64,000 bases of DNA from Mesorhizobium amorphae (GTDB lineage Bacteria; Pseudomonadota; Alphaproteobacteria; Rhizobiales; Rhizobiaceae), in contig QFNI01000002.1 of assembly GCA_003240775.1 (NCBI GenBank), positions 1 through 64,000 of the forward strand, given 5' to 3'. Every line of letters starts with the position of its first letter. The first letter of the stretch is position 1. Below the pieces are notes generated by a model. That model had not been told where the DNA came from and ran no database searches. It saw only the letters and a program-made list of their open reading frames with translations. Both the position numbers and the translations under genes were made by a program. Of the stretch, positions 8,875 through 18,322 are shown piece after piece.

Positions 8875-10944
8875 ATGCGCTTCTCACGATTCGCGAAGTG
8901 GTCTGCCGCCTCCCTCGCCGGGCTTTCCCTCGGCGCGTGGCTGGGCTTCGAGACGTTGGACCGCCTCTACCCTCCGCCGCTCCCTGCAGCCCTGCCGATC
9001 TCGGCGGAGGTCGCCGACCGTGACGGCGCGCTTCTGCGCACCTTCGCCACGCCTGACGGGCGCTGGCGTCTTGCCACCGACCAAGATGCCGTAGACCCTC
9101 AGTTCCTCGCGATGCTCCTGGCCTACGAGGACAAGCGCTTCCTCGATCACGCGGGCGTCGATCCCCTCGCCCTTCTGCGCGGTGCGGGGCAGTTGCTCGG
9201 CCATGCCCGCATCGTCTCGGGCGGCTCGACACTTTCCATGCAGTTGGCCCGCCTGCTCGAACCGCGTCAGGGCCGCTCGCTGCCGGCCAAGGCGCGTCAG
9301 ATTTTCCGCGCGCTTCAGATCGAGCGCCGGCTCTCGAAGGACGACATCCTTCGCAGCTATCTCACGCTCGCACCTTATGGAGGCAATCTCGAGGGCGTTC
9401 GCGCGGCGTCGCTTGCCTGGTTCGGCAAGGAGCCCAAGCGGTTGAGCTTGAGCGAATCTGCGCTGCTGGTCGCCCTCCCACAACTGCCCGAACGCCGACG
9501 CCCCGACCGCTTTCCAGACAATGCGCGCGCCGCGCGCGACCGCGTGCTCGAACGCCTAGCGCTGGCTGGCGTCATCGACGAGCGCGAGGCCGAGCGCGCC
9601 GCCGGCGAGCCCGTTCCACCCGTCCGTCGCGCCCTCCCCGCGCTCGCGCCGCATGTGACGGAGGCCGCGCTCCGCGACACGCCCGCTCCCCACAAGGTGA
9701 CGCTGCGCCGCTCCGTGCAGGCAGCACTCGAAGCGGTCGCGCGCGACAGCGCCCGCAAGCTGGGAGACCGGCTGTCGGTCGCGCTTCTGCTGGCTGATGC
9801 CCGGACTGGCGAAATCCTGGCCGAAGTGGGCTCGGCCGATTTCTTCGACCACTCGCGCTCCGGCTCGATCGACATGACGCGTGCCGTCCGCTCGCCAGGC
9901 TCGACGCTCAAGCCGTTCATCTACGGGCTGGCCTTCGAGGGTGGGATCGTGGCGCAGGAAACGCTTGTCGAGGATCGTCCCGCAGATTTCCACGGCTACC
10001 GGCCGCAGAATTTCGACATGGGCTACCAGGGCGATGTCAGCGTGCGCACGGCACTTCAGCTTTCGCTCAACGTGCCCGCAGTCCGGCTGCTCGATGCGGT
10101 CGGGCCGGCGCGGCTGGCCGCGCGTTTCGCGCAGGCGGATGTGCGCGCCGAGCTTCCCAAGGGCGAAGCGCCGGGTCTCGCGATCGGCCTGGGCGGGGTC
10201 GGTCTGACGCTGCGCGATCTCGTCCAGCTCTACACTGGGCTTGCCAATGGCGGCCGCGCCAAGGCCCTGCGCAACGGCGCGGAGAAGGTGCCTCCTCCGC
10301 CGCTTGCAGGCGGCGAGGTGCTGGACACGCGCGCAGCCTGGCAGGTGGCCGACATCCTGGCGGGCGTCGCCCCGCCACGTGGCGCCGCACCCCGCGGACT
10401 CGCTTACAAGACGGGCACATCCTACGGCTATCGCGATGCGTGGTCGGTGGGCTTCGATGGGCGCTATGTGCTCGGCGTCTGGGTCGGCAGGCCCGATGGC
10501 GGCTCGGTGCCGGGTCTGTCGGGCTACGCTTCGGCAGCACCCATCCTGTTCGAGGCCTTCGCGCGCTCTGGCTTGCCTGCCGTACAGCTTGCGCGAGCGC
10601 CCGCCGGAGCCTTCCGCGAAACGCGCGACGAGCTGCCGATCACGCTTCAGCGGTTCGACCCGGATTCCGATGGGCTCGTTAAAGTGTCGCGTGCGGAGCC
10701 CGCGCCCCGCATCGTCTTTCCGCCCGATGGCGCCCATGTGGAAGCGGCAGGCGATGGGCCGCCGCTGACGCTCAAGCTGCAAGGCGGCCGGGCGCCCTTC
10801 CGATGGCTTGCCAATGGCCAGCCTCTCGGCGGCACAGAGCGGCGCCGCACGGCAGCCTGGACACCGGACGGAACGGGCTTCGCGACCCTGACCGTCATCG
10901 ACGCGGCCGGGCGAGCGGCGTCCGTGCAGGTGTTTGTGGAGTAG
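8875..10944 (+). CDS. pbpC: Penicillin-binding protein 1C
   Basis: A 689-residue bifunctional peptidoglycan synthase anchored in the inner membrane by one N-terminal helix (about residues 9-26). The glycosyltransferase domain (GT51) shows its catalytic motif EDKRF at residue 85 and GGSTLSMQLARLL near 120-133. The transpeptidase domain has the active-site SxxK as S343-T-L-K, an SLN motif, and KTGTS at K512. The C-terminal part matches the PBP1C-specific beta domain. GAAGAGG precedes the ATG. It sits directly behind the alpha-2-macroglobulin, as in E. coli, where the pair is proposed to protect and repair a breached envelope. Confidence 0.96.
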   Translation: MRFSRFAKWSAASLAGLSLGAWLGFETLDRLYPPPLPAALPISAEVADRDGALLRTFATPDGRWRLATDQDAVDPQFLAMLLAYEDKRFLDHAGVDPLALLRGAGQLLGHARIVSGGSTLSMQLARLLEPRQGRSLPAKARQIFRALQIERRLSKDDILRSYLTLAPYGGNLEGVRAASLAWFGKEPKRLSLSESALLVALPQLPERRRPDRFPDNARAARDRVLERLALAGVIDEREAERAAGEPVPPVRRALPALAPHVTEAALRDTPAPHKVTLRRSVQAALEAVARDSARKLGDRLSVALLLADARTGEILAEVGSADFFDHSRSGSIDMTRAVRSPGSTLKPFIYGLAFEGGIVAQETLVEDRPADFHGYRPQNFDMGYQGDVSVRTALQLSLNVPAVRLLDAVGPARLAARFAQADVRAELPKGEAPGLAIGLGGVGLTLRDLVQLYTGLANGGRAKALRNGAEKVPPPPLAGGEVLDTRAAWQVADILAGVAPPRGAAPRGLAYKTGTSYGYRDAWSVGFDGRYVLGVWVGRPDGGSVPGLSGYASAAPILFEAFARSGLPAVQLARAPAGAFRETRDELPITLQRFDPDSDGLVKVSRAEPAPRIVFPPDGAHVEAAGDGPPLTLKLQGGRAPFRWLANGQPLGGTERRRTAAWTPDGTGFATLTVIDAAGRAASVQVFVE

Positions 10945-11096
10945 CAGACCGGAAATCGGCTGGCGCAAATCCATTTCCCAAAACTCGCGTCTTGAAGCAT
11001 GAATTGGCTGCTGCATCTCAGCAAAAGCAATGCGCGGTGGCGTGCGCCCAGCCGTGTCCCGTCTAAGCTACCTCCACGATCCCAATGGAGAATGCC

Positions 11097-12125
11097 ATGG
11101 CAAACCTGATTTCCCGGACGCTGCTTGCCGCGCTTGTGGCCGGCTCCTTCCACTTCACGGCAGCGGGGACGGCCCTTGCCGACACGACGCTTCTCAACGT
11201 GTCCTACGACCCCACGCGCGAGTTCTATGCCGAATTTAACGACGCCTTCGCCGCCGATTGGAAGGCGAAGACCGGCGAAACCGTCACGATCCAGACCAGC
11301 CATGGTGGCTCGGGCAAGCAGGCGCGCGCGGTGATCGAAGGGCTCGAAGCCGATGTGGTGACACTCGCGCTCGAGAGCGACATCAACGCCATCGTGGAGC
11401 GCTCCCAGAAGATCGCGCCTGACTGGCGAGGCAGGCTCGAGCACAACTCCGCGCCCTACACCTCGACCATCGTGTTCCTGGTTCGCAAGGGAAATCCCAA
11501 GGGCATCAACGACTGGGGCGACCTGACCAAGGATGGCGTCGAGATCATCACGCCGAACCCCAAGACATCGGGTGGTGCGCGCTGGAACTACCTCGCGGCC
11601 TGGGCCTGGGCGCATGGCCAGTTCGGCGGCGACGAGGCCAAGATCAAGCAGTATATCGGCGACGTCTACCGCCATGTCACCGTGCTCGACACGGGCGCGC
11701 GTGGCTCGACCGTGACCTTCGCCGAGCGCAAGCTGGGTGACGTGCTGCTCGCCTGGGAAAACGAAGCCTATCTGGCGTCCGACGAGTTCGGCGCGGAAAA
11801 CTTCGACATCGTCGTCCCACCGCAGTCGATCCTCGCGGAGCCGCCTGTCGCCTTGGTCGATGCCAATGTGGACGCCAAGGGCACGCGCAAGCAGGCCGAA
11901 GCCTTCCTGCAGTTCCTTTATTCCGAGACCGGCCAGCGCCTCGCAGCGAAGCACCACTATCGCCCGGCCAAGCCCGAGCTGGTTCCGGCCGAGGAGCTGC
12001 AGGCCCAGCCACAGTTGAAGCTCGTCTCCATCGACGACCCGATCTTCGGCGGCTGGAACAAGGCGCAGCCCTACCACTTCGGTGACGGCGGGGTGTTCGA
12101 CCAGATCTACGCCGGAAACCAGTGA
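11097..12125 (+). CDS. sbp: Sulfate/thiosulfate ABC transporter substrate-binding protein
   Basis: About 342 residues, exported by a Sec signal (SRTLLAALVAGSFHF...ALA). The mature protein starts DTTLLNVSYDPTREFY and carries the family signatures SHGGSGKQARAV, NPKTSGGARWNYLA and GARGSTVTFAE. These are the Sbp/CysP oxyanion-binding segments. An ATG 12 bases upstream is possible, but GGAG lies 6 bases before the ATG at 11097, which favours the shorter form. The sulfate permease and ATPase genes (cysT, cysW, cysA) are not adjacent, so this copy must use a transporter encoded elsewhere. Sulfate versus thiosulfate preference cannot be read. Confidence 0.93.
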   Translation: MANLISRTLLAALVAGSFHFTAAGTALADTTLLNVSYDPTREFYAEFNDAFAADWKAKTGETVTIQTSHGGSGKQARAVIEGLEADVVTLALESDINAIVERSQKIAPDWRGRLEHNSAPYTSTIVFLVRKGNPKGINDWGDLTKDGVEIITPNPKTSGGARWNYLAAWAWAHGQFGGDEAKIKQYIGDVYRHVTVLDTGARGSTVTFAERKLGDVLLAWENEAYLASDEFGAENFDIVVPPQSILAEPPVALVDANVDAKGTRKQAEAFLQFLYSETGQRLAAKHHYRPAKPELVPAEELQAQPQLKLVSIDDPIFGGWNKAQPYHFGDGGVFDQIYAGNQ

Positions 12126-12199
12126 GCCTCTGACAGCATTCCCGACTCGTGCCGGCGCATGTCTCGCGTCGGCACGGTCCGTTCAAGAGAAACCGAGCC

Positions 12200-13804
12200 A
12201 TGACCCAAGCCATCGTCTCGCGCCGAACCGTTCTTCTCGGTACCGCAGCCCTTCTCGCTTCCACCGCGCTGCCGCGCTGGGCGATGGCGCAGGCGGGCGG
12301 GGGTCGGCTTGTTGTCGCGGCGGATTCAGAACCGCGCAATCTGAACCCCGCCATCGTCGCCTCGAACGGCGTGTTCTTCGTCTCGTCCAAGGTGGTGGAG
12401 CCGTTGGCGGAAGCCTCGTTCAGCGGCGAAAACGGGCTCGAACCGCGGCTTGCGACCGCCTGGGAAGGTTCCGAGGACGGCCTCTCCGTGACCTTCACCC
12501 TGCGCGAAGGCGTTTCCTGGCACGACGGCAAGCCCTTCACCTCGGCCGATGTCGCCTTTTCCGCGCTGCAGATCTGGAAGCCGCTCCAGAACCTCGGCCG
12601 CACCGTCTTCAAGGATCTCGCAAGCGTCGACACGCCGGATGCGAAGACGGCCGTCTTCCGCTTCAGCAAGCCGACGCCGTTCCAGCTCATCCGCAACGCT
12701 CTGCCCGCGCTGACGGCGGTCGTGCCCAAGCATCTCTACGAGGGCACCGATATCGAGGCGAACCCCGCCAACACCAAGCCCGTCGGCACCGGGCCCTTCG
12801 TGTTCGCCGAGCATCGGCCGGGCGAATATTACCGGCTCACTCGTAACGAGAACTACTGGGACAGCGAGAAGCCGCGTCTCGATGAGATCGTCTACCGCGT
12901 GCTGCCCGACCGTGCGGCGGCAGCCGGTGCGCTGGAGGCGGAGGAAGTCCAGCTCGCGGCCTTCTCCGCGGTGCCGTTGGCAGACCTCGCGCGCATCGGC
13001 GAGGTTGAAGGCATCAGCGTGATTCGCGAGGGCTATGAGGCGCTGACCTATCAGCTCGTGGTCGAGATCAACCATCGGCGCAAGGAGCTGGCCGATCTCA
13101 AGGTGCGCCAGGCCATCGCGCACGCGATCGATAAGCAGTTCGTGGTGGACACCATCTTCCTTGGCTACGCCGCGGCGGCCACGGGCCCGGTGCCGCAGAA
13201 CGACAAGCAGTTCTACTCGGCCGACGTGCCGACCTACGCCTTCAACGTGGCGGCCGCCAATGCGCTGCTCGATGAGGCGGGCTACCCGCGCGGCGACAAC
13301 GGCACGCGTTTCGCGCTCCGCCTGCTGCCCGCGCCCTACTTCAACGAGACGCGCCAGTTCGGCGACTATCTGCGTCAGGCGCTGGCAGCCGTCGGCATCG
13401 ACGCGCAGCTCGTCAACAACGACGCGGCGGCGCATCAGAAGGCGGTCTACACCGACCATGATTTCGACCTCGCGGTCGCCCCGCCGGTGTTCCGCGGCGA
13501 TCCGGCGATCTCCACCACCATCCTGGTGCAGAGCGGGCAGCCCGCCGGCGTGCCCTTTTCGAACCAGGGCGGTTTCCAGAGCGAGGCGCTCGACAAGGTG
13601 ATTGCCGACGCGGCAAGCGAACTGGACGAGGCCAAGCGCACGGCGCTCTACGGCGAGTTCCAGAAGCTGGTTGCGCGCGAGTTGCCGCTGATCAACGTCG
13701 CCGAATGGGGCTTCATCACAGTGGCGCGCGACAGCGTGAAGAATGTGGCGAGCAACCCGCGCTGGGCGGTTTCGAACTGGTCGGACCTGAGCGTCGAAAG
13801 CTGA
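12200..13804 (+). CDS. ABC transporter substrate-binding protein, peptide/nickel family (second system)
   Basis: A 534-residue family-5 binding protein with a Tat-type signal (SRRTVLLGTAALLASTALPRW, cut near AMA-QAGG). Landmarks include TFTLREGVSWHDGKPFTSADV and VGTGPFVF. The start at 12200 is chosen because AAGAGA precedes it and the twin-arginine signal follows at once; a frame-open ATG at 12149 would only add a non-signal extension. It is the first gene of a five-gene importer. The two family-5 binding proteins in the window are clearly distinct in sequence. The substrate is undetermined. Confidence 0.94.
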   Translation: MTQAIVSRRTVLLGTAALLASTALPRWAMAQAGGGRLVVAADSEPRNLNPAIVASNGVFFVSSKVVEPLAEASFSGENGLEPRLATAWEGSEDGLSVTFTLREGVSWHDGKPFTSADVAFSALQIWKPLQNLGRTVFKDLASVDTPDAKTAVFRFSKPTPFQLIRNALPALTAVVPKHLYEGTDIEANPANTKPVGTGPFVFAEHRPGEYYRLTRNENYWDSEKPRLDEIVYRVLPDRAAAAGALEAEEVQLAAFSAVPLADLARIGEVEGISVIREGYEALTYQLVVEINHRRKELADLKVRQAIAHAIDKQFVVDTIFLGYAAAATGPVPQNDKQFYSADVPTYAFNVAAANALLDEAGYPRGDNGTRFALRLLPAPYFNETRQFGDYLRQALAAVGIDAQLVNNDAAAHQKAVYTDHDFDLAVAPPVFRGDPAISTTILVQSGQPAGVPFSNQGGFQSEALDKVIADAASELDEAKRTALYGEFQKLVARELPLINVAEWGFITVARDSVKNVASNPRWAVSNWSDLSVES

Positions 13805-13912
13805 GGGCCCCGCAGCTTCGGGACGGGCCTCCGGCACTCTCCTGGAAATCCGCTCCAAAGCTGATATGCCTCTCCGACCGCGCTCCCTCGCTCCAACCAC
13901 GGCGCCTCAGTC

Positions 13913-14899
13913 ATGCCCCGCGCCTTTCGCCTCGTCCGCCGCAGGCTTCTGTCGGCCATTCCCGTCCTCCTGATCGTCCTCGTCGGCACTTTCTTTCTCC
14001 TCGAAGCAGCGCCCGGCGATGCAGTGGATGCCTATCTCGTGGGGACGGGTGGCGACGCCGCGATGATCGAGACCCTTCGTGCCCGGTGGGGCCTCGACGC
14101 CTCGCCTCTGGCCCGGCTCGGCGCGTTCCTTTTGGCGGTAGGACAAGGCGATCTTGGATGGTCGGTTTCCTTGTCCCGACCCGTGCTGGACGTGGTGCTC
14201 GAACGCCTGCCTAACACGCTGCTTCTGATGGGAAGCGCGGTCGCGCTGTCGTTTGCGCTGGGCTCGCTGCTGGGTGTGGCGGCAGGCAGCCGGCCAGGCT
14301 CGTGGCGCGACCGGCTGCTTTCGTTCGGCTCGCTGGCGCTTTATGCCATGCCAAGCTTCTGGCTCGGGCTGGTGCTCGCGGTGGTGTTTGCGGTCAATCT
14401 GCGCTGGTTTCCGCTCTCAGGCGTCGAAACGATCGCTTCGGGCAAGACCGGTCTCGCGCGGGTGGGTGACATCGCCTGGCACCTCGCACTCCCCGTTCTG
14501 TCGCTCGGCCTCATCTATCTCGCGCTCTACCTCCGCATGATGCGCACCGGCATGGCGGAAGCCTGGCGCCAGGACTTCGTGCTGGCTGCCCGCGCCAGGG
14601 GCTTGTCGCGGCCGCGCATCGTCTGGCGCCACGTCGCGCGCAACGCGTTGCTGCCGCTCGTCACCATGCTGGGGTTGCAGGCGGCCAGCATGCTCGGCGG
14701 ATCGGTGGTGATCGAAAGCGTGTTCTCGGTGCCGGGGCTCGGGCGGCTCGCGGCGGAAGCGGTCGCCTCCCGCGACACGCCGCTCCTGCTCGGCATCATC
14801 CTTGCGAGTGCTGTCACGGTGATCCTCGTCAACCTTCTGGTGGACTGCGCCTATGCCGCGCTCGATCCGCGGGTGGGCGCAAATGAGGCCGGGCGGTGA
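13913..14899 (+). CDS. ABC transporter permease, DppB/OppB-like
   Basis: A 328-residue inner-membrane permease starting with RRRLLSAIPVLLIVLVGTFF. Several hydrophobic segments follow, and the EAA-type loop reads ARARGLSRPRIVWRHVARNAL near residues 220-246. It lies 108 bases after the binding protein and overlaps the next gene by 4 bases (GTGA), so the permease pair is translationally coupled. It lacks the long periplasmic loop of the permease at 89-1126, which marks the two importers as different lineages. Confidence 0.94.
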   Translation: MPRAFRLVRRRLLSAIPVLLIVLVGTFFLLEAAPGDAVDAYLVGTGGDAAMIETLRARWGLDASPLARLGAFLLAVGQGDLGWSVSLSRPVLDVVLERLPNTLLLMGSAVALSFALGSLLGVAAGSRPGSWRDRLLSFGSLALYAMPSFWLGLVLAVVFAVNLRWFPLSGVETIASGKTGLARVGDIAWHLALPVLSLGLIYLALYLRMMRTGMAEAWRQDFVLAARARGLSRPRIVWRHVARNALLPLVTMLGLQAASMLGGSVVIESVFSVPGLGRLAAEAVASRDTPLLLGIILASAVTVILVNLLVDCAYAALDPRVGANEAGR

Positions 14900-15717
14900 G
14901 CCGCTTCCTCCGCTCGCCCGAGGGCGTGACAGGCCTCCTGATCCTGCTTTCACTCGCGGCCCTCGCGCTGTTCGCGCCATTGCTCGCGCCCGGCGATCCG
15001 CAAGCCATCGCCGGACGCCCTTTGCTCGCGCCGTTCTCCGACGCCTCGCACATCCTGGGCACCGATCGGCTCGGGCGAGACGTGCTGGCGGGGCTGATCC
15101 ACGGCGCACGGGCTTCGCTTCTGGTCGGCATCGCAGCGGCTGCCGCAGCGCTTGCGCTCGGCACAGCCATCGGCACGATCGCAGGATTTGCAGGCGGCCT
15201 GCTGGACGAGGTCTTGATGCGCGTCACCGACGCATTCCAGACCGTACCAGGCTTCCTGCTTGCGCTGGCCTTCGTCTCGGTCGCAGGGCCCTCGCTCGGG
15301 GTCGTGGTGCTGGCTATCGCGTTGGGCGCGTGGACGGGACCTGCGCGGGTGGCGCGGGCCGAGGTTCTGTCGTTGCGCGAGCGAGACTTCGTGGCCGCGG
15401 CGCGGGTGATCGGCATGCATCCGGCTGAGATCGCCTTCCGGCAGATTCTGCCCCTGGCCCTGCCGCCCGTCCTCGCTTTGTCGTCCGTGATCGTGGCAGG
15501 AGCCGTGCTGACCGAAGCCGCCCTCTCCTTTCTTGGGCTGGGCGATCCCAACCGCGTCACCTGGGGCGGCATGATCGCGGAAGGGCGCGCCGTGCTGCGC
15601 TCAGCACCTTTTCTTTCGATCGCGCCGGGCATAGCGCTCGTGCTGACGGTGCTCGGCGTTTATCTGGTCGGTGAAGCGGCAGCCGACAGCGCCTCGCGCC
15701 GCGAGAGCCTGGCGTGA
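14896..15717 (+). CDS. ABC transporter permease, DppC/OppC-like
   Basis: A 273-residue second permease with a GTG start inside the stop of its partner. The typical DppC N-terminus is present: one hydrophobic helix, then LAPGDPQAIAGRPLLAPFSDASHILGT, a motif of this family preceding DRLGRDVL. The coupling loop is AARVIGMHPAEIAFRQILPLALP. It overlaps the following ATPase by 4 bases. Confidence 0.94.
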   Translation: MSRFLRSPEGVTGLLILLSLAALALFAPLLAPGDPQAIAGRPLLAPFSDASHILGTDRLGRDVLAGLIHGARASLLVGIAAAAAALALGTAIGTIAGFAGGLLDEVLMRVTDAFQTVPGFLLALAFVSVAGPSLGVVVLAIALGAWTGPARVARAEVLSLRERDFVAAARVIGMHPAEIAFRQILPLALPPVLALSSVIVAGAVLTEAALSFLGLGDPNRVTWGGMIAEGRAVLRSAPFLSIAPGIALVLTVLGVYLVGEAAADSASRRESLA

Positions 15718-16478
15718 CTGCGCTCCTCACCCTCCGCGACCTTTCTGTCACCTATCGCGGCGCGCCCTCGCCCGCGCTCCAGCCCCTTTCGCTCACGCTC
15801 GCTCCAGGCGAGCGGTTGGCGGTGATCGGCGAGAGCGGCTCGGGCAAGAGCACGCTGGCGCGCGCGATAGCGGGCCTCCTGCCGCCGGGTGCAATAACAG
15901 GCGGCAAGATGGAGTGGCCAGCGCTCGGTCGGAAGCCGAAGCCTGGGTCCGATATCGGCTATGTGTTCCAGGATCCCGGTGCGAGCCTGGATCCCGTGAT
16001 GGCGGTTGGCGTGCAGATCGCCGAGGTTGTTCGCGCGCACAGGCGCGTCGGCTGGCGCGAGGCCGGCGCTCGCGCGGAAGCGTTGCTGGAGGCGGTGCGC
16101 CTGCCTGACCCCGCGCGCGCTTCCCGCCTTTTCCCGCACCAGCTTTCCGGCGGGCAGAAGCAGCGCGTGGGAATTGCGGCTGCCATTGCGGCCGACCCCC
16201 TCCTTCTGATTGCGGACGAGGCGACCAGCGCGCTCGACACGGTGGTGCAGGCGGAGATCACCGGCCTGCTCGATGGCCTCGTGCGCGAGCGGCGGATGGC
16301 GCTGTTGTTCATCACTCATGACATCGCGCTCGCCGCGCAACTCGCCGACCGCATCGCGGTGCTGCGGGCCGGGCGTTTGGAGGAGGAAGGGCCGGTACGC
16401 GATGTGGTGCTTGCGCCTCAGGCAGCCTACACGCGCAGCCTGCTCGCCGCCCATCTCTCGCTTCCGGACGCGCCGTGA
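15714..16478 (+). CDS. ABC transporter ATP-binding protein, DppD-like
   Basis: A 254-residue ATPase with a GTG start overlapping the permease stop. Walker A is GESGSGKSTLARA (about residues 38-50), the signature is LSGGQKQRVGIA, and Walker B reads LLIADEATSALD followed by the H-loop ITHDIALA. The usual C-terminal oligopeptide extension is short. Overlap with the next ATPase is again 4 bases, so the ATPase pair is probably made in equal amounts as a heterodimer. Confidence 0.94.
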   Translation: MTALLTLRDLSVTYRGAPSPALQPLSLTLAPGERLAVIGESGSGKSTLARAIAGLLPPGAITGGKMEWPALGRKPKPGSDIGYVFQDPGASLDPVMAVGVQIAEVVRAHRRVGWREAGARAEALLEAVRLPDPARASRLFPHQLSGGQKQRVGIAAAIAADPLLLIADEATSALDTVVQAEITGLLDGLVRERRMALLFITHDIALAAQLADRIAVLRAGRLEEEGPVRDVVLAPQAAYTRSLLAAHLSLPDAP

Positions 16479-17260
16479 CCGAGCCGCTGCTCTCCGTTTC
16501 CGGCCTGTCCAAGACTTTCGCACGTGCGGGGCAGACGCACGCGGCGGTGGACGGAGTGTCGTTTTCGCTCGAAGCTGGCGAGACACTGGCGCTTGTCGGG
16601 CCATCGGGCAGCGGCAAGAGCACGATCGCGCGGCTCCTGCTGCGCTTGGTCGAGCCGGACGCGGGCGCGGTGCGTTTCGCGGGCGAGGATTGGTTGAATA
16701 TCCAGGGTGCAGCGCTGCGCAACCGAAGACGTCTGATGCAAGCTGTGTTCCAGGATCCGCTTGCAGCCTTCAATCCGCGCGCCACCGTGGAAGGTGCTCT
16801 CGAAGAGCCGCTGCGCATCCACGGACTGGTGCCGAAGAATGAGCGGCGCGATGCTGTGGCAAACCTGCTCGCGCGCGTCGGGCTCGGTGCCGATCTCGGC
16901 CCCCGCGCGATCCACGAGATTTCCGGCGGGCAGCGCCAGCGGGTTGCGATCGCCCGCGCGCTCGCCTGCCAGCCACAGCTCGTGGTTCTCGACGAGGCGA
17001 CATCCGCGCTCGACGTGTCCGTGCGAGGCCGCATCCTTGACATTTTGGCCGACCTGCAACAGCGCGAAAAGCTCGCCTATCTCTTCATCAGCCACGATCT
17101 CGCGGCCGTCGCCCAGCTGGCCGGGCGAGTGGCTGTGCTCAACGCCGGGCGGATCGTCGAAACCGGCAACTCCGCAGATGTCATCTCCCGCCCGCAATCG
17201 GCGACCGCGCAAGCGTTGGTCGCGGCCACGCCACGCCTGCCGAAAAACCCACTGCCATGA
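16475..17260 (+). CDS. ABC transporter ATP-binding protein, DppF-like
   Basis: A 261-residue ATPase with a GTG start. Walker A is GPSGSGKSTIARL, the Q-loop VFQDPLAAFNPR, the signature ISGGQRQRVAIARAL, Walker B LVVLDEATSALDVS and the H-loop ISHDLAAV. It closes the operon of binding protein, two permeases and two ATPases. No separate regulator lies in the operon. Confidence 0.94.
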   Translation: MTEPLLSVSGLSKTFARAGQTHAAVDGVSFSLEAGETLALVGPSGSGKSTIARLLLRLVEPDAGAVRFAGEDWLNIQGAALRNRRRLMQAVFQDPLAAFNPRATVEGALEEPLRIHGLVPKNERRDAVANLLARVGLGADLGPRAIHEISGGQRQRVAIARALACQPQLVVLDEATSALDVSVRGRILDILADLQQREKLAYLFISHDLAAVAQLAGRVAVLNAGRIVETGNSADVISRPQSATAQALVAATPRLPKNPLP

Positions 17261-17374
17261 GCGAGCACGCCTGGTCGCGGCAGCGACTGCTCCCATATCC
17301 GGCCATCGGATCGGGAAGCCGTGGAAAGCCGTGGGGCTTGCGGAACCGGGGTCGGGCAACACAATTATAGTGCG

Positions 17375-18322
17375 ATGCAAAAAGAGCGCTCGAACGACAC
17401 GTCGGCCGAAGCCAGCGGAAGCAAGCGTGCGCTTCTGCTGGTCAATCCCAAGGCACGCCGCGGCGGCGAGTCGATCGACCAGGCTTGTGGCCTGCTGCTC
17501 GATGCCGGGTTCATCCTCGACCGCCGCAAGCCTGCGGAAGGAGAGTCGCTCGGCGACGTGATTCGCCGCGCCGCCAAGGACTGCGACCTCGTGATCGTGG
17601 GCGGCGGTGACGGCTCGCTCAACAACGCGGCGCAGGCGCTGGTCGAAACGCAGCTTCCGCTCGGCGTGCTGCCGCTCGGCACGGCCAACGATTTTGCCCG
17701 CACCATCGGCCTGCCGCCAGACCCCGTGCAGGCGGCGCGGATGCTGACCACGCTGAAGCCCCGCGCGATCGATCTGGGCGAGGTCAACGGCCACCTCTTC
17801 TTCAACGTCGCCTCGATCGGATTCAGCGCGGAGCTCGCGGCAGAACTGTCGGCCGAAGCCAAGAAGCGGTTCGGCAAGCTGGGTTACGGCATCGTGGCGG
17901 CAAGGCTGCTCGCGAAGTCGCGCCTGTTCACGGCCCATCTCGAGCACGACGGCGTGACCGAAAAGCTCCGGACGCTTCAGGTTTCAGTCGGCAACGGACG
18001 CCACTACGGTGGCGGCATGACGGTGGAGGAAAACGCCACGGCCGACGACGGCAAGCTCGATTTCTACAGTCTCGAGGTCGACCACTGGTGGCGCCTGCTT
18101 CGCCTGTTGCCCTCCCTTCGCGCAGGCACGCAGGGACGTTGGGACGACGTGCGCGCCTTTCGCACGACCGAAGTGGTGATCCGCACCTCGCGGCCGCGCG
18201 ACGTCAACACGGATGGCGAACTGACCACGCAGACGCCTGCACATTTCCGCATCCGGCCAAAGGCGATCCAGGTCTACGCGCCGTTGAACACGCCCGGGCA
18301 ATCGGAGAAGCCCGCAGCATGA
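17375..18322 (+). CDS. Diacylglycerol kinase-family lipid kinase (YegS-like)
   Basis: About 315 residues. The N-terminal nucleotide-binding domain has LLVNPKARRG, the GGGDGS motif (GGGDGSLNNAA) and PLGTANDFART, all diagnostic of the DAGK catalytic domain. The C-terminal beta-sandwich is typical of the YegS/BmrU group. The start at 17375 drops an unconserved 18-residue extension; no strong ribosome site is visible for either. The likely role is phosphorylation of a diacylglycerol-like or sphingoid lipid at the inner membrane, with the exact lipid unknown. It overlaps a 64-residue downstream gene by 4 bases. Confidence 0.92.
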   Translation: MQKERSNDTSAEASGSKRALLLVNPKARRGGESIDQACGLLLDAGFILDRRKPAEGESLGDVIRRAAKDCDLVIVGGGDGSLNNAAQALVETQLPLGVLPLGTANDFARTIGLPPDPVQAARMLTTLKPRAIDLGEVNGHLFFNVASIGFSAELAAELSAEAKKRFGKLGYGIVAARLLAKSRLFTAHLEHDGVTEKLRTLQVSVGNGRHYGGGMTVEENATADDGKLDFYSLEVDHWWRLLRLLPSLRAGTQGRWDDVRAFRTTEVVIRTSRPRDVNTDGELTTQTPAHFRIRPKAIQVYAPLNTPGQSEKPAA

